Shown: positions 12,694 through 38,042, numbered from the stretch's first letter. The stretch: DNA of 64,000 bases from Ophthalmolycus amberensis (GCA_024529925.1 JAFEUB010000796.1:2724501-2788500), one strand, 5' to 3'. Numbers and translations are program-made. Notes: a model not told the origin generated them from the sequence alone.

Positions 12694-14638
12694 TCTACGT
12701 GAAAGATGATGATATAATAATCAGATTTCCAAACAGTAGCTGGGAGACTTTGGCTCTTGTATGTTTGGGTCCAGTGTTTCTGTCTGTCACGCTTGCAGAG
12801 CAGCGCTGTGACACCATTAGCCCCGGTGTTTATCCAGCCTTCAGCCTTTTGCCAGGAGAGGGCTTCTGTGGACCGTACACCTTCTGTGGGCTGCATAAGA
12901 ACCCTCGATCCTTGTCGCTCCACAAACTTCAAAGATACTGCAATATGGATTAGTTAAATAAAAATATCGCTCAACACGTCCTCCCACAGAAGGAGCTATA
13001 GGCTGCACCATAATTCAGTACAAAATTAATTACATAATGTAGACCTTTATTGTGATGGAACATGTTTAAAAGCGCTCTCAAAGCTGATGCTTTTTATTCC
13101 CTTTGAAAAGCAGAATAAGGACCATCTGCGACATTTCTATTTTCCTGATGGGGTTATTTACCTAATGTGCTGAGAAATAACTCGACATTAATCGAGTTTC
13201 CTGTACCGGGACGCGCTCCATGTGCAGCACTCTTTACAAAACAGCAGATTAATGAAATAACTGCGCAAAAGTCAAACAAGCATGTGATTGTCTAATTATT
13301 GTTGATAAAAAAACAGAGATGTTACATTGTAAATGTGCAAATAATTTATGCAAATAAACCAGCGATGTCTTGATGAATCTCTTCAGAGAGGAATAAATGT
13401 GACAATCCGAGGCTGTTTGATGAATGACAGGTCATCTCAACAAGAATACATCTTAGAAATGCAGGTCGACGTTTGTAGTGATTATTGAGATTACAACATG
13501 AACAACACCAGCAAAAAAAAGAATTGTAGGTTTTTCTTTTCTTTTTTAATCTACATCTTTCATCATCAATCTCTTTTTATTTTATTTATTTCATTTTTAC
13601 ACCTCAGATTGCTTTAAAAAAATACTAACCGTCATAGTCCACCATATATTGCCGCTAAACTATTTTATATCAGAGCGTGATCTCATGGGAAGGCGTAATA
13701 ATAGCACGACCTGCTAATAATTACTAATATCATCAAAAATAAGAATAGTATAAATAAAAATAAATTGTATAGTAATATTGGATTTAATTATTTTCTTAAC
13801 AGTGCATACAGCAGTTTTATTAAAATGTGAGGCCTTAAATGATCACTAATAAGCAGCAGGTAGCGTTAATAGTTAAAGCAGGATTTATAATGTGCACAGC
13901 GATATCCTGAAACAAAACAAAAATTTACTTCTGAATGAAACTGACACCTTCCCTTCTACTAAAAAAAAGAAATAAAATATTAAGGGCATACGCGGATCTA
14001 TCCTCCAGTTTTCCTTATAAAATCTAAATAAATCCGAAGGATTCATCCCAGCAATCTTTCATTTGTTAGAATCAATCTTGTTACAATATTGAAACATTTT
14101 CTAATAGACCTCCCCAGATGTCCTGCTGTATAAAGGTGAGTGAACTATGACCCCCAGTGGGGATCATCACAAAGGCAAACAAGTAGCAATGAATTAAGAA
14201 ATATAACAACAGGTTTTCACAGAAACAAAACTAATTGGAAGTACCAGGCATATTTCCACCAGTTTTACACATGATTAATTAAAATCTGATACATGTGCAT
14301 CAGCCTGTAAAGGGTAAATTATAATCCTAAATAAGAACCAAATTAGGGGGGTTTACCCTGCACTACATTTCTCTCCCTGTCCAAAAACAATGTCACTGTT
14401 TTTCACTGCAGCTCCTTCCCCTAATGTGTGTCCTTCTTTCGTTCTTTCTTTTTTTGTATTTAAAAGTTTCTAGATAGGTACAAATACCGAACTGCCTCAA
14501 GGGAAAATAGCGACAAGATTAGGCTTTCTTTGAAAGGCCTGTGGCATTAGTTGCTGCTAATCCGAATTGGGCTAATTGCTTTCCCAACATCAGTCTATCC
14601 CGTTTTTTTACGGACTTCCACAGCATCCAGAGTGCCTT

Positions 14639-14641
<3 letters not shown>

Positions 14642-14688
<47 letters not shown>

Positions 14689-14720
14689 GATTTATATTTA
14701 TAAATAGTTATATATATATA
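14642..14720. repeat. (TA)n microsatellite
   Basis: TA run with a single C interruption, then a degenerate tatatttataaatag tail and a second TA run. Confidence 0.95.
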
Positions 14721-15232
14721 TTTGTTGTTGATGAAGATGAAAGCCTACTTGACATGCAAGTGAAGGTTGTGAAAAAAACCCTGAAATCTCTCAAAAGTGG
14801 AGACAACGAATTAGCTCTTGGAGCGGATTTACAGCTTAACTAAAGAAATCAATAACCTACTGGAGGTATTGTTTCCAAAGAAAACTACTTGACACACTCA
14901 TCAGGGAATCTGTCTTTTCAGCAAGTGCAGGTTAGTGGTGGGAATTTTTGACAGCTGCAGTCTGAGACAAGTGAGTGGCAATAACATTTGCACTACAAAG
15001 GTGAACACAAGCATTCTAATACAAGGGTGGAAGATGATTATTTTTGCAATTGGGATCACATCTTAACATTTAATTGTACGGGATGTTCCATGTTTATCAG
15101 CATTTTGTTGCACAATTGAACTCAGTTTAAGAGTTCAACACAGAAAGTGATTATATTCATGACTAAAAACAATGGCTATACAATTGTTTTGGTGCCACAG
15201 CTCTGAGGCAGCTGTTCAAGCCAACATGAGGC

Positions 15233-15267
15233 TGACCTAAAGTTAGAGTGTCTCTAACTTTAGGTCA
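15233..15267. repeat. Perfect 16-bp inverted repeat with 3-nt loop
   Basis: TGACCTAAAGTTAGAG, loop TGT, then CTCTAACTTTAGGTCA. The outer hexamers are nuclear-receptor half-sites (AGGTCA) in everted orientation. Confidence 0.85.
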
Positions 15268-15761
15268 TGTACATTCTCTCCACAGAAAATGATTTCCCTC
15301 AATGAACAAAGTTAATTCCGAACGATAACGTGTGTTGGAAAGTTAAACTCCACCTTCAGCGTGTGTCATTCAGTTTTACAGTAAATCATAACCAACCCGA
15401 GCTTCCCTCATTGCACAAACTCCTACCGGGTGGGGGTGGGGGGTTGTTTGTGGTCTAATGCATGTCTAATAGGGGGGTCCTTGACGTGAAAATGTTTGGG
15501 AACCCCCCCTTAGCTGATATAAGCTGCGGCCATTCACGGTAGGCCTATAGGCTGAGCCACCAGTCTAAGTGAGTAGAAACAATGCAGGAAGGAGAAACAG
15601 ATGAATGCGCTCGTTTAGTTTACGGGTTGTTTGATGAAGGAGTATTGGCCAAAGTGTTGTTCCTCACCGCGGGACCCTCGGTGACAGTTTGAGCCGGTCC
15701 TCTCAGCTCATTATCTCGCCGGCCCACTGAGGGCCCCATTCAAGCCGGGCAGTCCCACTCT

Positions 15762-15823
15762 CCCCCCCCCCCCCCCTTCCTCCCTCCCTCCCTCTCTCTC
15801 GCTCCCTGCCTCCTCTCTCTCTG
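15762..15823. repeat. Poly-C run and CT-rich tract
   Basis: About 15 C followed by ttcctccctccctccctctc. Confidence 0.9.
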
Positions 15824-16689
15824 GCAGCGTCGTTTGTCTACTCATTGAACCCATAGTCAGGAATGCGATGGTTGTTAGGGAGCCCTCTTTCACCTCCGAA
15901 GTGTTTTATTGATGAGCTCTGACTTCTCCTACTTTTTCACATGTCAAAGAAAGTCAAGTGTAGGCCTCCATGACTTCATTTCATGGCCTCCATCCCCCAA
16001 AAAATGATCTCCCCTCCCCCTTATGCCTGTCCCTCTCCTCGCTCCCTCTCTCTCTCTCTTTGCCCTTTCATGCACCCCCTTTTCTGCTTTAGTTTGGCTT
16101 CCACATCCATACAACCCTCATTCTCTCCCCTTTCGGTTTTCCTCCTTTTGGAGTAAGCGACGGGGCTCCTCAGAGCCAGACTGGTGCTGCCCAAAGCTCC
16201 GGGTGTATGCTCAAACACGGGCGCAGAGGGGTTGCTTTTGGGTGCGTTGAGGTGTGCGTTAATAGCCAGTCATTCAACCAGCGCAGTTTGGGAGCGTGTG
16301 GCCATGGCTGCACAGTCATTTGCTTTACTTTATTTACGCGTGCTATTTGCTGTCAGGTCGGAGGAGTGACGTGGCCGTGCCTCGCAAATGTGTCCATAAA
16401 AAGCAGCGGAGCTTGCCTAAAGGCTCCGCTCTTTACGCATGGTGTTCTCGTTGACAGGAAGGGTAAGGCTATTCAGGAGAAGGTGATACCCAAAAGAATC
16501 AACAAAAGCACGTGGTGGACACTTTCGTCTTTAGTGAAGGGAGGTCGTGCCTTTTTCAAGAGCAAACGATTTAAAAAGTAAACAATCTCCCATATCAGCT
16601 GTAAATTCTGTTTAAATTCATACAGAACTGGTGCAGGTTATTTTCTATACTTCCTGCAGGTTTACAGTTTGACAAGTGGATGCAGAACG

Positions 16690-16703
16690 CCCCCCCCCCC
16701 CCC
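16690..16703. repeat. Poly-C run
   Basis: 14 consecutive C followed by an A-rich stretch. Confidence 0.9.
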
Positions 16704-16929
16704 TCAAAAAAAACAAAAAACATTACGTTTACATGCATCTCAACTTTTCAACATAATCTCATAATTACATGCATCTACATCAAATGAATCGCATATGCAC
16801 AGCCTCGGTTGCTTCATAACATGTAAACTGCAGCTCTTTGGAATTATCATTTAGCGTTATGAGCTCCAGCGCTCACGTGTGCTGCTGCTGCTCCACTGCT
16901 ACTTCCCGTTCCCCTTGCAGCACTAGTTA

Positions 16930-17064
16930 GCCTCAGGTTGGAGCTGAAGAATAGAGCCTTCCGACCAATGGGCATTTCCGAGGCAGTTGCTTTGCAATAG
17001 AGCAATATTCAGCAAGTGAGCGCAGGGTATTTGCATGCGTGAGCTGATTAGTGGGTTGGGAAGA

Positions 17065-17103
<39 letters not shown>

Positions 17104-17180
17104 CCCCCCCCCTCTCGCGCTGTGGCTCGGCCCTGTTTCCCGCTTTTGCTGTGGTGCAGGGGGAAGTGTTTATATGGGGG
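16930..17180 (+). promoter_or_regulatory. Candidate P1 promoter of pax6
   Basis: A CCAAT box is at 16965-16969 (ccgaccaatgggc), followed by a block with an octamer-like gcatgcgtgagctgattag, a (CT)n tract at about 17066-17112 and GC-rich sequence. It lies 0.35-0.6 kb upstream of the first coding exon. An alternative start is the TATA-like ccataaaaag near 16395, with a possible donor (gacaggaagg|gtaagg) near 16462. I cannot decide between them. Confidence 0.35.
17066..17112. repeat. (CT)n and poly-C tract at candidate P1
   Basis: CT dinucleotides followed by a C run, upstream of the candidate exon 1. Confidence 0.95.
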
Positions 17181-17309
17181 ATGATGACAGAGGTCGGGTC
17201 GCGCTAATGGGCCAGTGAAGAGCGGCGGAGGGAGGAGAGGCGAGGCGCACACAGCAGACCAGGAACACATAGGCCTACATTACACTTGTTCCATCGCTAA
17301 TCAGCATAG
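17181..17309 (+). other. pax6: Candidate non-coding exon 1 of pax6
   Basis: Purine-rich leader-like sequence (gaagagcggcggagggagg) ending at a possible donor catag|gtgtgt (GT at 17310-17311). Together with the acceptor at 17530 this would leave a 221-nt intron filled with CT-rich sequence. The start is a guess and the donor is moderate. Confidence 0.25.
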
Positions 17310-17334
17310 GTGTGTTCATTCTCTCACCCCCACC

Positions 17335-17460
17335 TCCTTCCACCACCACGATTCTCCCTCCCTTCTTCCCTCCTCCCCTCCTCCCCCCCCCCTCTCTCTC
17401 TCTCTTTCTCTTCCCCACTCTCTCTCTTTCTGACTCTCTCATTCGCTCTCTCACACGCCA
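17335..17460. repeat. Pyrimidine-rich tract before the first coding exon
   Basis: ccttcttccctcctcccctc then CT repeats; lies upstream of the acceptor at 17530 and may serve as an extended polypyrimidine tract. Confidence 0.85.
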
Positions 17461-17530
17461 GCGCACATCCTCGCCAAACTCCGTGCGTCCTGACATCTGA
17501 GTTCACTGTCAATCTCTGTCCCCTTCGCAG

Positions 17531-17690
17531 GGATATCCCCTCCGTCTCCGCCGAAGACCACTGGAAACTAATTTTTCCTCTTCTAAACTTCCCGAGAGAG
17601 ACTGATCCTGGTCGGCTTTTTTTTTTTGCTCGTTCTGTGGTGTGGAGGCTGTAGCCTATAGTTTACCAAGGACTTTGACAACGACACAGG

Positions 17691-17703
<13 letters not shown>
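17531..17703 (+). CDS. pax6: pax6 first coding exon (5' UTR plus MPQK start)
   Basis: An acceptor cttcgcag ends at 17530 and a donor G|gtaagat begins at 17704. Only the last 13 nt are coding: ATG at 17691 (A at -3, a favourable context) followed by CCC CAA AAA G, giving MPQK and leaving phase 1. The rest is leader. The start is chosen because the frame continues through the next exon as E-Y-H and because fish Pax6 proteins begin MPQKEY. Mammals lack this upstream start and begin at the MQNS codons of the next exon. The left boundary is inferred from the acceptor only; if transcription begins upstream without splicing, the exon would be longer. Confidence 0.85.
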
Positions 17704-31051
<13,348 letters not shown>

Positions 31052-31994
31052 AGAGAAGAGCTACTTCACCCTATAACCACCCACTCCACCGTCGCCCTCC
31101 GGCAGTGCTCCTCACACATACACGGCACAGAAGAGTAAAGAAGGCAAGAGAGGGTTGTGAAGAGGAGAGGAGGAAAGAAAGAGAGAGACTCTGGGAGAGC
31201 CTTGGGACGTCTGGGCTTTGTTTTTCCAGTGGGACTGTGTGCTGTTCTGCAGCTCTAGGCACATTCAAACGAGGACTTGGAAGAGAGAACAACGATGGAA
31301 AGTCAAGAAGAAAATGGACCTCTGTAAAGTGCCCGGTGTTACATTTTTATGGAACAAAAACTGTTTTTTTTCTATTTCCAACTTCAGTCATTGTTTCCTT
31401 TTTTCTCTGGTGTGTTAGTAAATGGCCATTTGTATGTTAATATGAAAAACCAAGATCAAGTACTGATAGATGGACTGCTAGAAAACCATGTTGGTCTTGC
31501 GTTTGTTTGAGAGAAGAGAACCTGAGAGATTCTGCCATGACTATCTTTTGATCTGCTTATATCGAGACTTTCTACCAGCCTTTGCATGGTCTCTGGACGC
31601 TGTTGCATATCATTAAAGACGAAAAGCTGGAGGGAAGACTCTTACTGTGTAAAAAAAAACAACTATTTATTGGTCTTATTTCTTACGAATGGATATTTAG
31701 CAGAGGAAACTCAAACTCGATCCACCCACTGAGGCTGTGGTCTTGACTCCTCTGACATGGGCCTGCGTTTGCCGGCTTATTAAACACGGATCACTATCAA
31801 CAGGTCAAAGTGTGCAAAGACAGTGCGAGGTGCGGCACAACTTGGACCTCTTGCTTCGGTGGTTGGATTGACTCTAGATTACCACGAAGAACATTACATG
31901 TGGAAAACAGGTGTAAAGAAAACCTGTAGTCTGTAAATGGTAGACTGCGTCTTCGATATAATCCAGTTTGTTTATGTCAAAATGTAAAGTACTT

Positions 31995-32015
31995 GTCTTC
32001 CCTTGAAATCTTCCA
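31995..32015 (+). promoter_or_regulatory. Paired miR-7 seed matches in the pax6 3' UTR
   Basis: GTCTTCC at 31995-32001 is complementary to miR-7 positions 2-8, and TCTTCCA at 32009-32015 is a 7mer-A1 match. They lie 7 nt apart, just upstream of the proximal poly(A) signal, so both UTR forms would contain them. miR-7 repression of Pax6 is reported in mouse forebrain and pancreas; the sites here are seed matches only. Confidence 0.45.
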
Positions 32016-32028
32016 GAAAGATTTCTCC

Positions 32029-32034
32029 AATAAA
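32029..32034 (+). terminator. pax6: Proximal pax6 poly(A) signal
   Basis: AATAAA about 980 nt after the stop codon, followed by a T-rich stretch. Use is not shown by the sequence. Confidence 0.5.
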
Positions 32035-32744
32035 AGTTGATTTCATTTATATCCCCGAGAATATTCTATAAATGTTCCATGCATCATGAAATACATTTCT
32101 TTAGGGTCAGGTACAATTTGTCTCTTAGGTATAGTTGTATTATAGTGTCCTATGGTCAAAAAAAATTGTGCTAGAAATATTTAATTCCTATAATTATGAT
32201 TAAACATTGCTTGACAGAGTTTTAAACTTAAGTGTTTGGCAGTTGTTTACAAGTACATATCAGATTTAATCATTGTTGATTGTAAAACAGACCAAAGCCT
32301 TTGTATTTCATCTAGCACACAATGTTGTTTTTTTTAAAGATATTAGTCTTCTGTTGCAAAATATTTGTAAACACGTTCTGTTCGATTACATTGGCTTCGA
32401 GTTCATAAGACTGCAGTCAAACCCCGCAGTCCTTATTTATAATTGAAGACCACGGGAGGGTTTTTCTAGCATCATCTGTCATGCTCTTTTGAGTTTTGCA
32501 TTTTTATTTCAGTGTGTACGTAGAAACATGGACACACTGGGTTTACGTCTGAGCAATGCTTCTGAGATAAAAACGTCTACACGCTGTCTCTTAAATATTT
32601 CAATTTAATTTTATTTAAAATGGAGCTTTCTAAATGTATTTTGTGAAAATTATAAAACATTTTGTACAGTAAAATTGTGTCTTAAAGAAAACCTTTTTGC
32701 CTCTTCAATGCTGTGTCTCATACAGTGTCAGTCTTTACTGAGCA

Positions 32745-32750
32745 AATAAA
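32745..32750 (+). terminator. pax6: Distal pax6 poly(A) signal
   Basis: AATAAA in gagcaaataaagagtc, about 1.7 kb after the stop codon, followed by a T-rich downstream element (catttttgac). Likely the main 3' end; inferred. Confidence 0.55.
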
Positions 32751-33054
32751 GAGTCAAACATTTTTGACAAAATGCATCATAGCTGCATATTCAAAAAAAT
32801 ATAAATGCTGACAACACATTTATTACAAGAGCTGGCAATACACACATAACACTTCCAATTCCCACCAAACAAAGGTGTCCAAAATAACAAACCTCTCTTG
32901 ATGTATGGGCTGAACCAAGTCGACACAGACCACACAGCACAACACCGCTGCACAATGAGAAAGGTCAAGCAATTCACCATCACTGGCTCTTGTTGTAGTA
33001 GAGTTACGATGGTATGAAAAAAAATACAGAGCCAATGAAGAGGAGGGAGCAGGG

Positions 33055-33081
33055 AAGAGAGAGAGAGAGAGGGGGGGGGGG
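33055..33081. repeat. (GA)n plus poly-G
   Basis: GA dinucleotides followed by about 11 G. Confidence 0.9.
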
Positions 33082-33220
33082 AGTCATGGAATAAAGCAGT
33101 CAGTGCCTGGAGCGACGCAAAGGAGCGATTGTGTGGCAGAGTGAGTTATTTTGCTTCACTTGCTGCCTCAGCAGGGGGGTTGTGTCTGTGTGTATGTGTG
33201 TAGATTTGAGGGGGTGTGTT

Positions 33221-33256
33221 AGAGAGAGAGAGAGAGTGAGCGAGAGAGAGAGAGCA
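33221..33256. repeat. (GA)n repeat
   Basis: GA run interrupted by TGAGC. Confidence 0.9.
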
Positions 33257-35629
33257 TCTAAAAGGAAAGGATGTCCAGGAGAGAGTGAGGTCAGGTAATA
33301 TTCACACAGCATGCAGCAGCGCCAAATATCTTGCTAAACTGATTAATTGAATTTACACATCCCACTCAATATTTAATAGTCCAATTAGAACTTGGAGGAT
33401 TGGCAGTTAATCAGATTTTTAAGAGGATTCTTTTCTTTTATCACACTGAGTTTATCACACAGACGGAAGAAAACTGTTTAGAGAGCACAGGGAGAACAGG
33501 CAGAGGAGAAGCATTAATTATTACAGAGAGAATGAAAGAGAGATTCAAAATGCAAGAAATACTGCAATTAGTGGAAGTCTAAATAATACACAGCTAGAAA
33601 GGTTTGAATGTCATTTTCACTCGGAAAACAAGTTGAACAATATAAGTTTCTGGAAAAGTTCCTGAGAACTTTGTGCTCTTTGATACATTTTTTTAATGAG
33701 ACAACAATTCTGACCTGGAAATGTGAATTCCCACAGCAGTGACCAGAAGCTAACACTCACCTATTTAGTGTCAGCGGTTAAGGTCTGTGTGCGAGTGTGT
33801 GCTTTATGCAAACATCAATGGACGTTTCCCTCATCATTGTAAATACAATACATAATAGTCCAGCTTTGTGTCTTTTGTATTTGACAGATATGGTCACTTC
33901 ATTTGCCAAGATGGGTCTGCTTTATGAAACCAAAATTGTCTGAGAGATATCGAGTGCGGTAAAAATGAACTGTCCCACATTGTGTGCTTGAATAGTGCTG
34001 CAACGTGACGGCCATTTAATAACAGGACACATAAGGCCGCAGCTAAAGCTACAGTAGGAAAACAACTATGGCTCAAGGAATCAATAGGACATGAGCAGCA
34101 GCTGCCTAAAGACACAACTGTGAAAGAACGTTCTCTACACTCAGTCCCATAGATTCCTGTCTCTGCTTCAGGCCGAGCAAGGCTTTCAAGGAATAGGTCC
34201 TGTGAAGTGAGTGTACATCTTATGTGCTATTGTTGCAGATTACATTAAGATCAATGCAGACAAAAAAAGGAAAATATCTTATATGTAATATTTAGTTTTT
34301 TCCCCTCCACATTAAGATACTTTATGATTTGTTATAAAACTCATAACACAATAACATGGTATCAACCATTAAAAAGAAAGAAATGGGGTTGTACAGTAGT
34401 ACTCTGGAGGGCGTCTAAAAAAAATCATTCATCAGAACAATCCCACTGAACAGGAGAGAATACATTCTCCACCTGATTGTGAAGCTCCAGTCATTGTGTC
34501 ACTGTGTTCAGAGGCTTAAATTAATTTAGATCTCCTGGTACCCGGAATTTCTGATTCATGCTCGTTACAGAAGCATGTGTGACCACATACAACCAACATT
34601 ATCCGACGGCAGAACACTAACAGATCCAGTCAATCAGGTATACAAAGTCATATATTCAATTTTATTTATTTTTATTTCAATCTTGATTATTAACGTGCAC
34701 AGCTACATGTATAATATACTGAATGCTAACATTGGTCGAAAGGGAGGACTAGCGACTACCAGAATAGCATCAACTCACGAAATTCTAAATGTAAATACAA
34801 ATGTGAGAACCCTCATTTTTTACAATGTGCATGGAAGGAATTGACATTGTAAAACTTTGCTGATGGTTTTAAAACTGAGAAAATGATGCACTTTGAACGG
34901 AGTGCATCAGCAGTGTGAGAAAACAAACGTGCCAGGAGTATGTCAATTATTCTATTTTAAGCTATACCCTAAAAGTGTATGCTGAAAATGTAAACTCCTT
35001 CACAACAATAACTTGCAAAACTATTTTTATCTTGACAACTTAAGCTCTGCTTCACCTGTATACGTGACCTGTGTATGTCATCTCTCTCTCTCTCATATAC
35101 CCGATATAAGAGCACTCCATCCATGCATGAAACTGTCAGGTAGCACTACCCTCTCCCAACACGTGTTGCAGATGCTTACCAATACTGCCAGTTTTCACAG
35201 GCAAAATTATTCAAACTGGCATCAGCGGCAGACTGAGGAAAACAAAAATGAAACATTTAATTTTTCATGTTTTTTTTCTCCTCTGTTTCTCCATGTCACC
35301 ATTTGACCTAATTTGTTCTTTTGGACTTGTCATGGCAAAGCAGCTCATCCAGCAAACACGCCTGATGAGGTGTGAAGCCTGCACCCAAATCCAGCTCTGC
35401 TACCCTCTGCCCACATTTTCCCACTCAGCTCTCAAGCTCACTGGAGGTAGACGTCACTCACCGGCAGAGTCTCAGGGTCAGATGGAAGCATCCCTGTTTC
35501 CAACCTGAAACCAGTGAGGCAGACCAGAGATTCATAACACACTCTCTTTGCATCCTCTCACAGCCTCACAGATAGTCAACTTCCCCTTCAGAGCTGCTGT
35601 TGATACACAATAAAGTCTAAAAAAAATAA

Positions 35630-36636
35630 AGACCATATATTGTGTATTGTGTATTTATTTGCTTTTATTTAACTAAACAAAAGCACTTTTTTTTTTTGCA
35701 TTTTCCAAGAAAAAAAAAATACTGTTCTACAAAGTGGAGCTAGTCAGGAGAGGCCACCTTTGCTTGTACAGTACGCTCGAAGCGAGGGAGAATGCAGTTA
35801 AATTATTTAATGTTTGCCAAGAGTGAGAGTCTGTGCAGACTAAAAAATATTTCATGATGACACTTTACTTGCAAGTGAAATCCCCAGAGACAGAGAACAA
35901 AAAAAAAAAAAAAATGTACCAAATCTTAAAGATGCTATTGCCTCCACAGGCTCTAAACATTAAGATGGCTGAGTCGGCGGCTAGCAGCTGACAGCTCGGT
36001 AACCGCCCGTATGAGCGCAGTGAAGAGCGGCGGCCATCTGCTAGCCGGCTGGGTACCACAGAGAGACTCGCATGCACTAAAAATGCACGAGCGGCCGGCC
36101 AGGCTACGTAAACAAAGCACAGAGAAGCTTGTATTACAACAAACACGAAGGGAGTGGGACTTCGCTCTCTGCTCCACTATATCTTTACATTGTTCCTATA
36201 TTAATGCCCCGAATACACCTTTGAATAATCCCTCCATCTTGGATTTTAATTGGGTTAAGTACTAGTCGCCCTGCCAATCATATACCTTGATAAAACATTT
36301 AGCAAACACCTCACGGCTCACAATTTTGCAACTTACAGTGGGGAAAAAAGCAAACTGTAGGAATTCAGCCTCGGCCAATCATACAAGTTAAATGAACTTC
36401 TCATCGCAGAATGTCAACTTGTGAGTGTACTGTATGTTTGTATAAAAAAGGACTTGACATGTAGTTGATGTTTAGATCTTCACCCCTGGCTGGGACAGTT
36501 GGCAGGTGGTAATGGCTTGCAGGGTTATCGAGGTTGACATTACGTGGGCGAGGGAACAACCTGGTCGCCATGGTAAAGAGGACAACTCCGCGGCCTTCCA
36601 GGTGTTGGTTGCCCTTGGCGCCTGTGTGGGAGCACA
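35630..36636 (-). other. elp4: Candidate elp4 3' UTR
   Basis: Sequence following the elp4 stop on the minus strand. Two AATAAA signals on that strand, at 35654-35659 and 35664-35669 (TTTATT on the + strand), suggest an end near 35.63 kb. The extent is inferred. Confidence 0.45.
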
Positions 36637-36765
36637 CTAGAAGTCCAGGTGTTTGTTGCCGGAACTGCCGGAGCCACAGGCTGAGGCCACCGTGGCCGCT
36701 CCTGCCAGCTCCCCCCTGCTCACACGACTCACCGTCTCAGACAAGTCTGGAGGCAAATGCAGTCT
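36637..36765 (-). CDS. elp4: elp4 last coding exon (Elongator complex subunit 4, C-terminus)
   Basis: On the minus strand an acceptor ttctgtag at 36766-36773 is followed by 42 codons and TAG (36637-36639). The peptide starts RLHLPPDLSDTVSR and ends GNKHLDF, matching the start (IERLHLPPDLSDTVSR) and end (GGKKHLDF) of the human ELP4 C-terminal segment; the middle is Ala/Gly/Ser-rich and divergent. Elp4 is a RecA-fold-like subunit of the Elp4-5-6 ring of Elongator, needed for wobble-uridine tRNA modification. It lies tail-to-tail with pax6, the conserved vertebrate arrangement. Earlier exons were not found and should lie beyond 64 kb. Its polypyrimidine tract is a (CT)n microsatellite. Confidence 0.93.
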   Translation of the reverse strand, partial: RLHLPPDLSETVSRVSRGELAGAATVASACGSGSSGNKHLDF

Positions 36766-36770
36766 CTACA

Positions 36771-36774
<4 letters not shown>

Positions 36775-36810
<36 letters not shown>

Positions 36811-36839
36811 CGAGAGAGCGAGAGAGAGCGAGAGAGGGG
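36775..36839. repeat. (GA)n repeat at the elp4 acceptor
   Basis: GA run with GC interruptions. On the elp4 strand it reads CT and ends 9 nt before the exon. Confidence 0.95.
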
Positions 36840-37676
36840 CAGAGTATTAGATCACAAAAAGAAAGCACTACAGTGGATCAACATACAGTAGATGGTACAC
36901 TTCAGTGATGTTTATTCACAGAGAGCCATGTTGGGTTGAAATTGCATTAGATGCTTCAGCACTCCCCTCAGCACTGGCATCGAGGAGTAAACCTGCTAGC
37001 GTGCTGCTAAATGCTTCAGAGAGCTTTAGGTCTGTGACAGCTCACAGGGAACACGTCTGTGTGTGAGAGTGTGTGTGAGGTAGGGGTGTTTTGAGAAGTT
37101 GTGTAGGACACAACAGCATGCGTTTATGAGGTGAGGTGTGTTCAGACGCAGATGTGCATGCAAAATCTGGATGTGTTTGCACTTGTGTTGATTCGCTGTG
37201 TTTGCAACACAGATGATTATGTTCAGCTAATACCAGAGTCATTAGGATCAAGTCTGTTGGCTGTTTCATAGCAAAGCTTATCTACGGCGCAGCCCTGTGC
37301 CAACTGGAAGCACAAAGACGCTAAGAGGTTAATGAGGGCCACTCATGTAAAGCCCCCTAACACCAACACGCTAACTACTACAAACCTTAAGAGGGGCTAC
37401 GCTGCTCTGCTCTCTCAAGCAGCCGCAGGAAAAGGCTCCCAATGGCACTCCATGAACAAAGTCTTGAAGAGGTGCTGAGAGCGTGAGAGGAGGTGAAGTA
37501 TCTCCAGAGCCAAGTGTGCGCCCAACAATGGTGCTGAGCAGCACGTTGCTCGAGTGTCTATCGAGGAAGTTAAATCAGAATACAGGCATGCCGGGTACAA
37601 GAGAAGTTAAACCCTGTAATTTGCCCCTGAAAGAATCTGCCATGACATCTGACACCCACTGGTCAAAGCCTGCGCT

Positions 37677-37701
37677 CCCACCCCACCCCACCCCACCCCA
37701 C
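37677..37701. repeat. (CCCCA)n pentanucleotide repeat
   Basis: About five units; the minus strand reads TGGGG, able in principle to form a G-quadruplex. Confidence 0.9.
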
Positions 37702-38040
37702 TAAAACTTCCCCCCTCGAGACATGCAGCTTTAAGAGAGCCCTTCCACTCCCACAGATACTTATCTTTTTCTTAATGACTAGGTGTTTGGGCACAGGGTT
37801 TAACAGCGTCATTACTAAGAGATAATTCAGGACTACGCAACACTCTTTACCCCTCTAGGATAGGCTACTTCCTCCCTTGGACTAATAGTTTTTTTAGGAG
37901 CACTCAAACGTCTCAGTCTGAACTGAAAATGTTTTTACATCACTGATGTTCATGTCTGATATGAAGCCTTGTGCTGTGGCTACTGTGGCTAAAAGGTCAG
38001 AGGTGCATCAAGTGGTCTCTCTTCTGTTCAACGCATTGCC

Positions 38041-38042
<2 letters not shown>

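Larger units (their letters stand above)
11804..16929 (+). other. pax6: Candidate intron between exon 0 and P1
   Basis: Non-coding. Contains a long (CA)n at 12108-12182, (TTA)n at 12660-12693, (TA)n at 14642-14720, a perfect hairpin at 15233-15267, poly-C runs at about 15762 and 16690, and an enhancer-like AT-rich block around 13.0-13.45 kb with homeodomain and octamer words (tctaattattg, atttatgcaaat). Confidence 0.5.
31052..32770 (+). other. pax6: pax6 3' UTR
   Basis: No coding frame continues past the stop at 31051. Two canonical AATAAA signals occur, at 32029-32034 and 32745-32750, implying alternative ends near 32.05 kb and 32.77 kb. The stretch just before the first signal carries two miR-7 seed matches. 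The far half is AT-rich. The exact cleavage positions are inferred. Confidence 0.7.
32771..35630. other. Gap between the convergent pax6 and elp4 3' ends
   Basis: About 2.9 kb without a recognised gene. Holds GA and G runs at 33055-33081 and 33221-33256. The sequence is otherwise AT-rich and undistinguished. Confidence 0.5.

Noticed and set aside
16207..16581. 124-codon open frame upstream of pax6
   Set aside because: No homology recognised and no conserved splice connection to pax6; lies in leader/promoter sequence.
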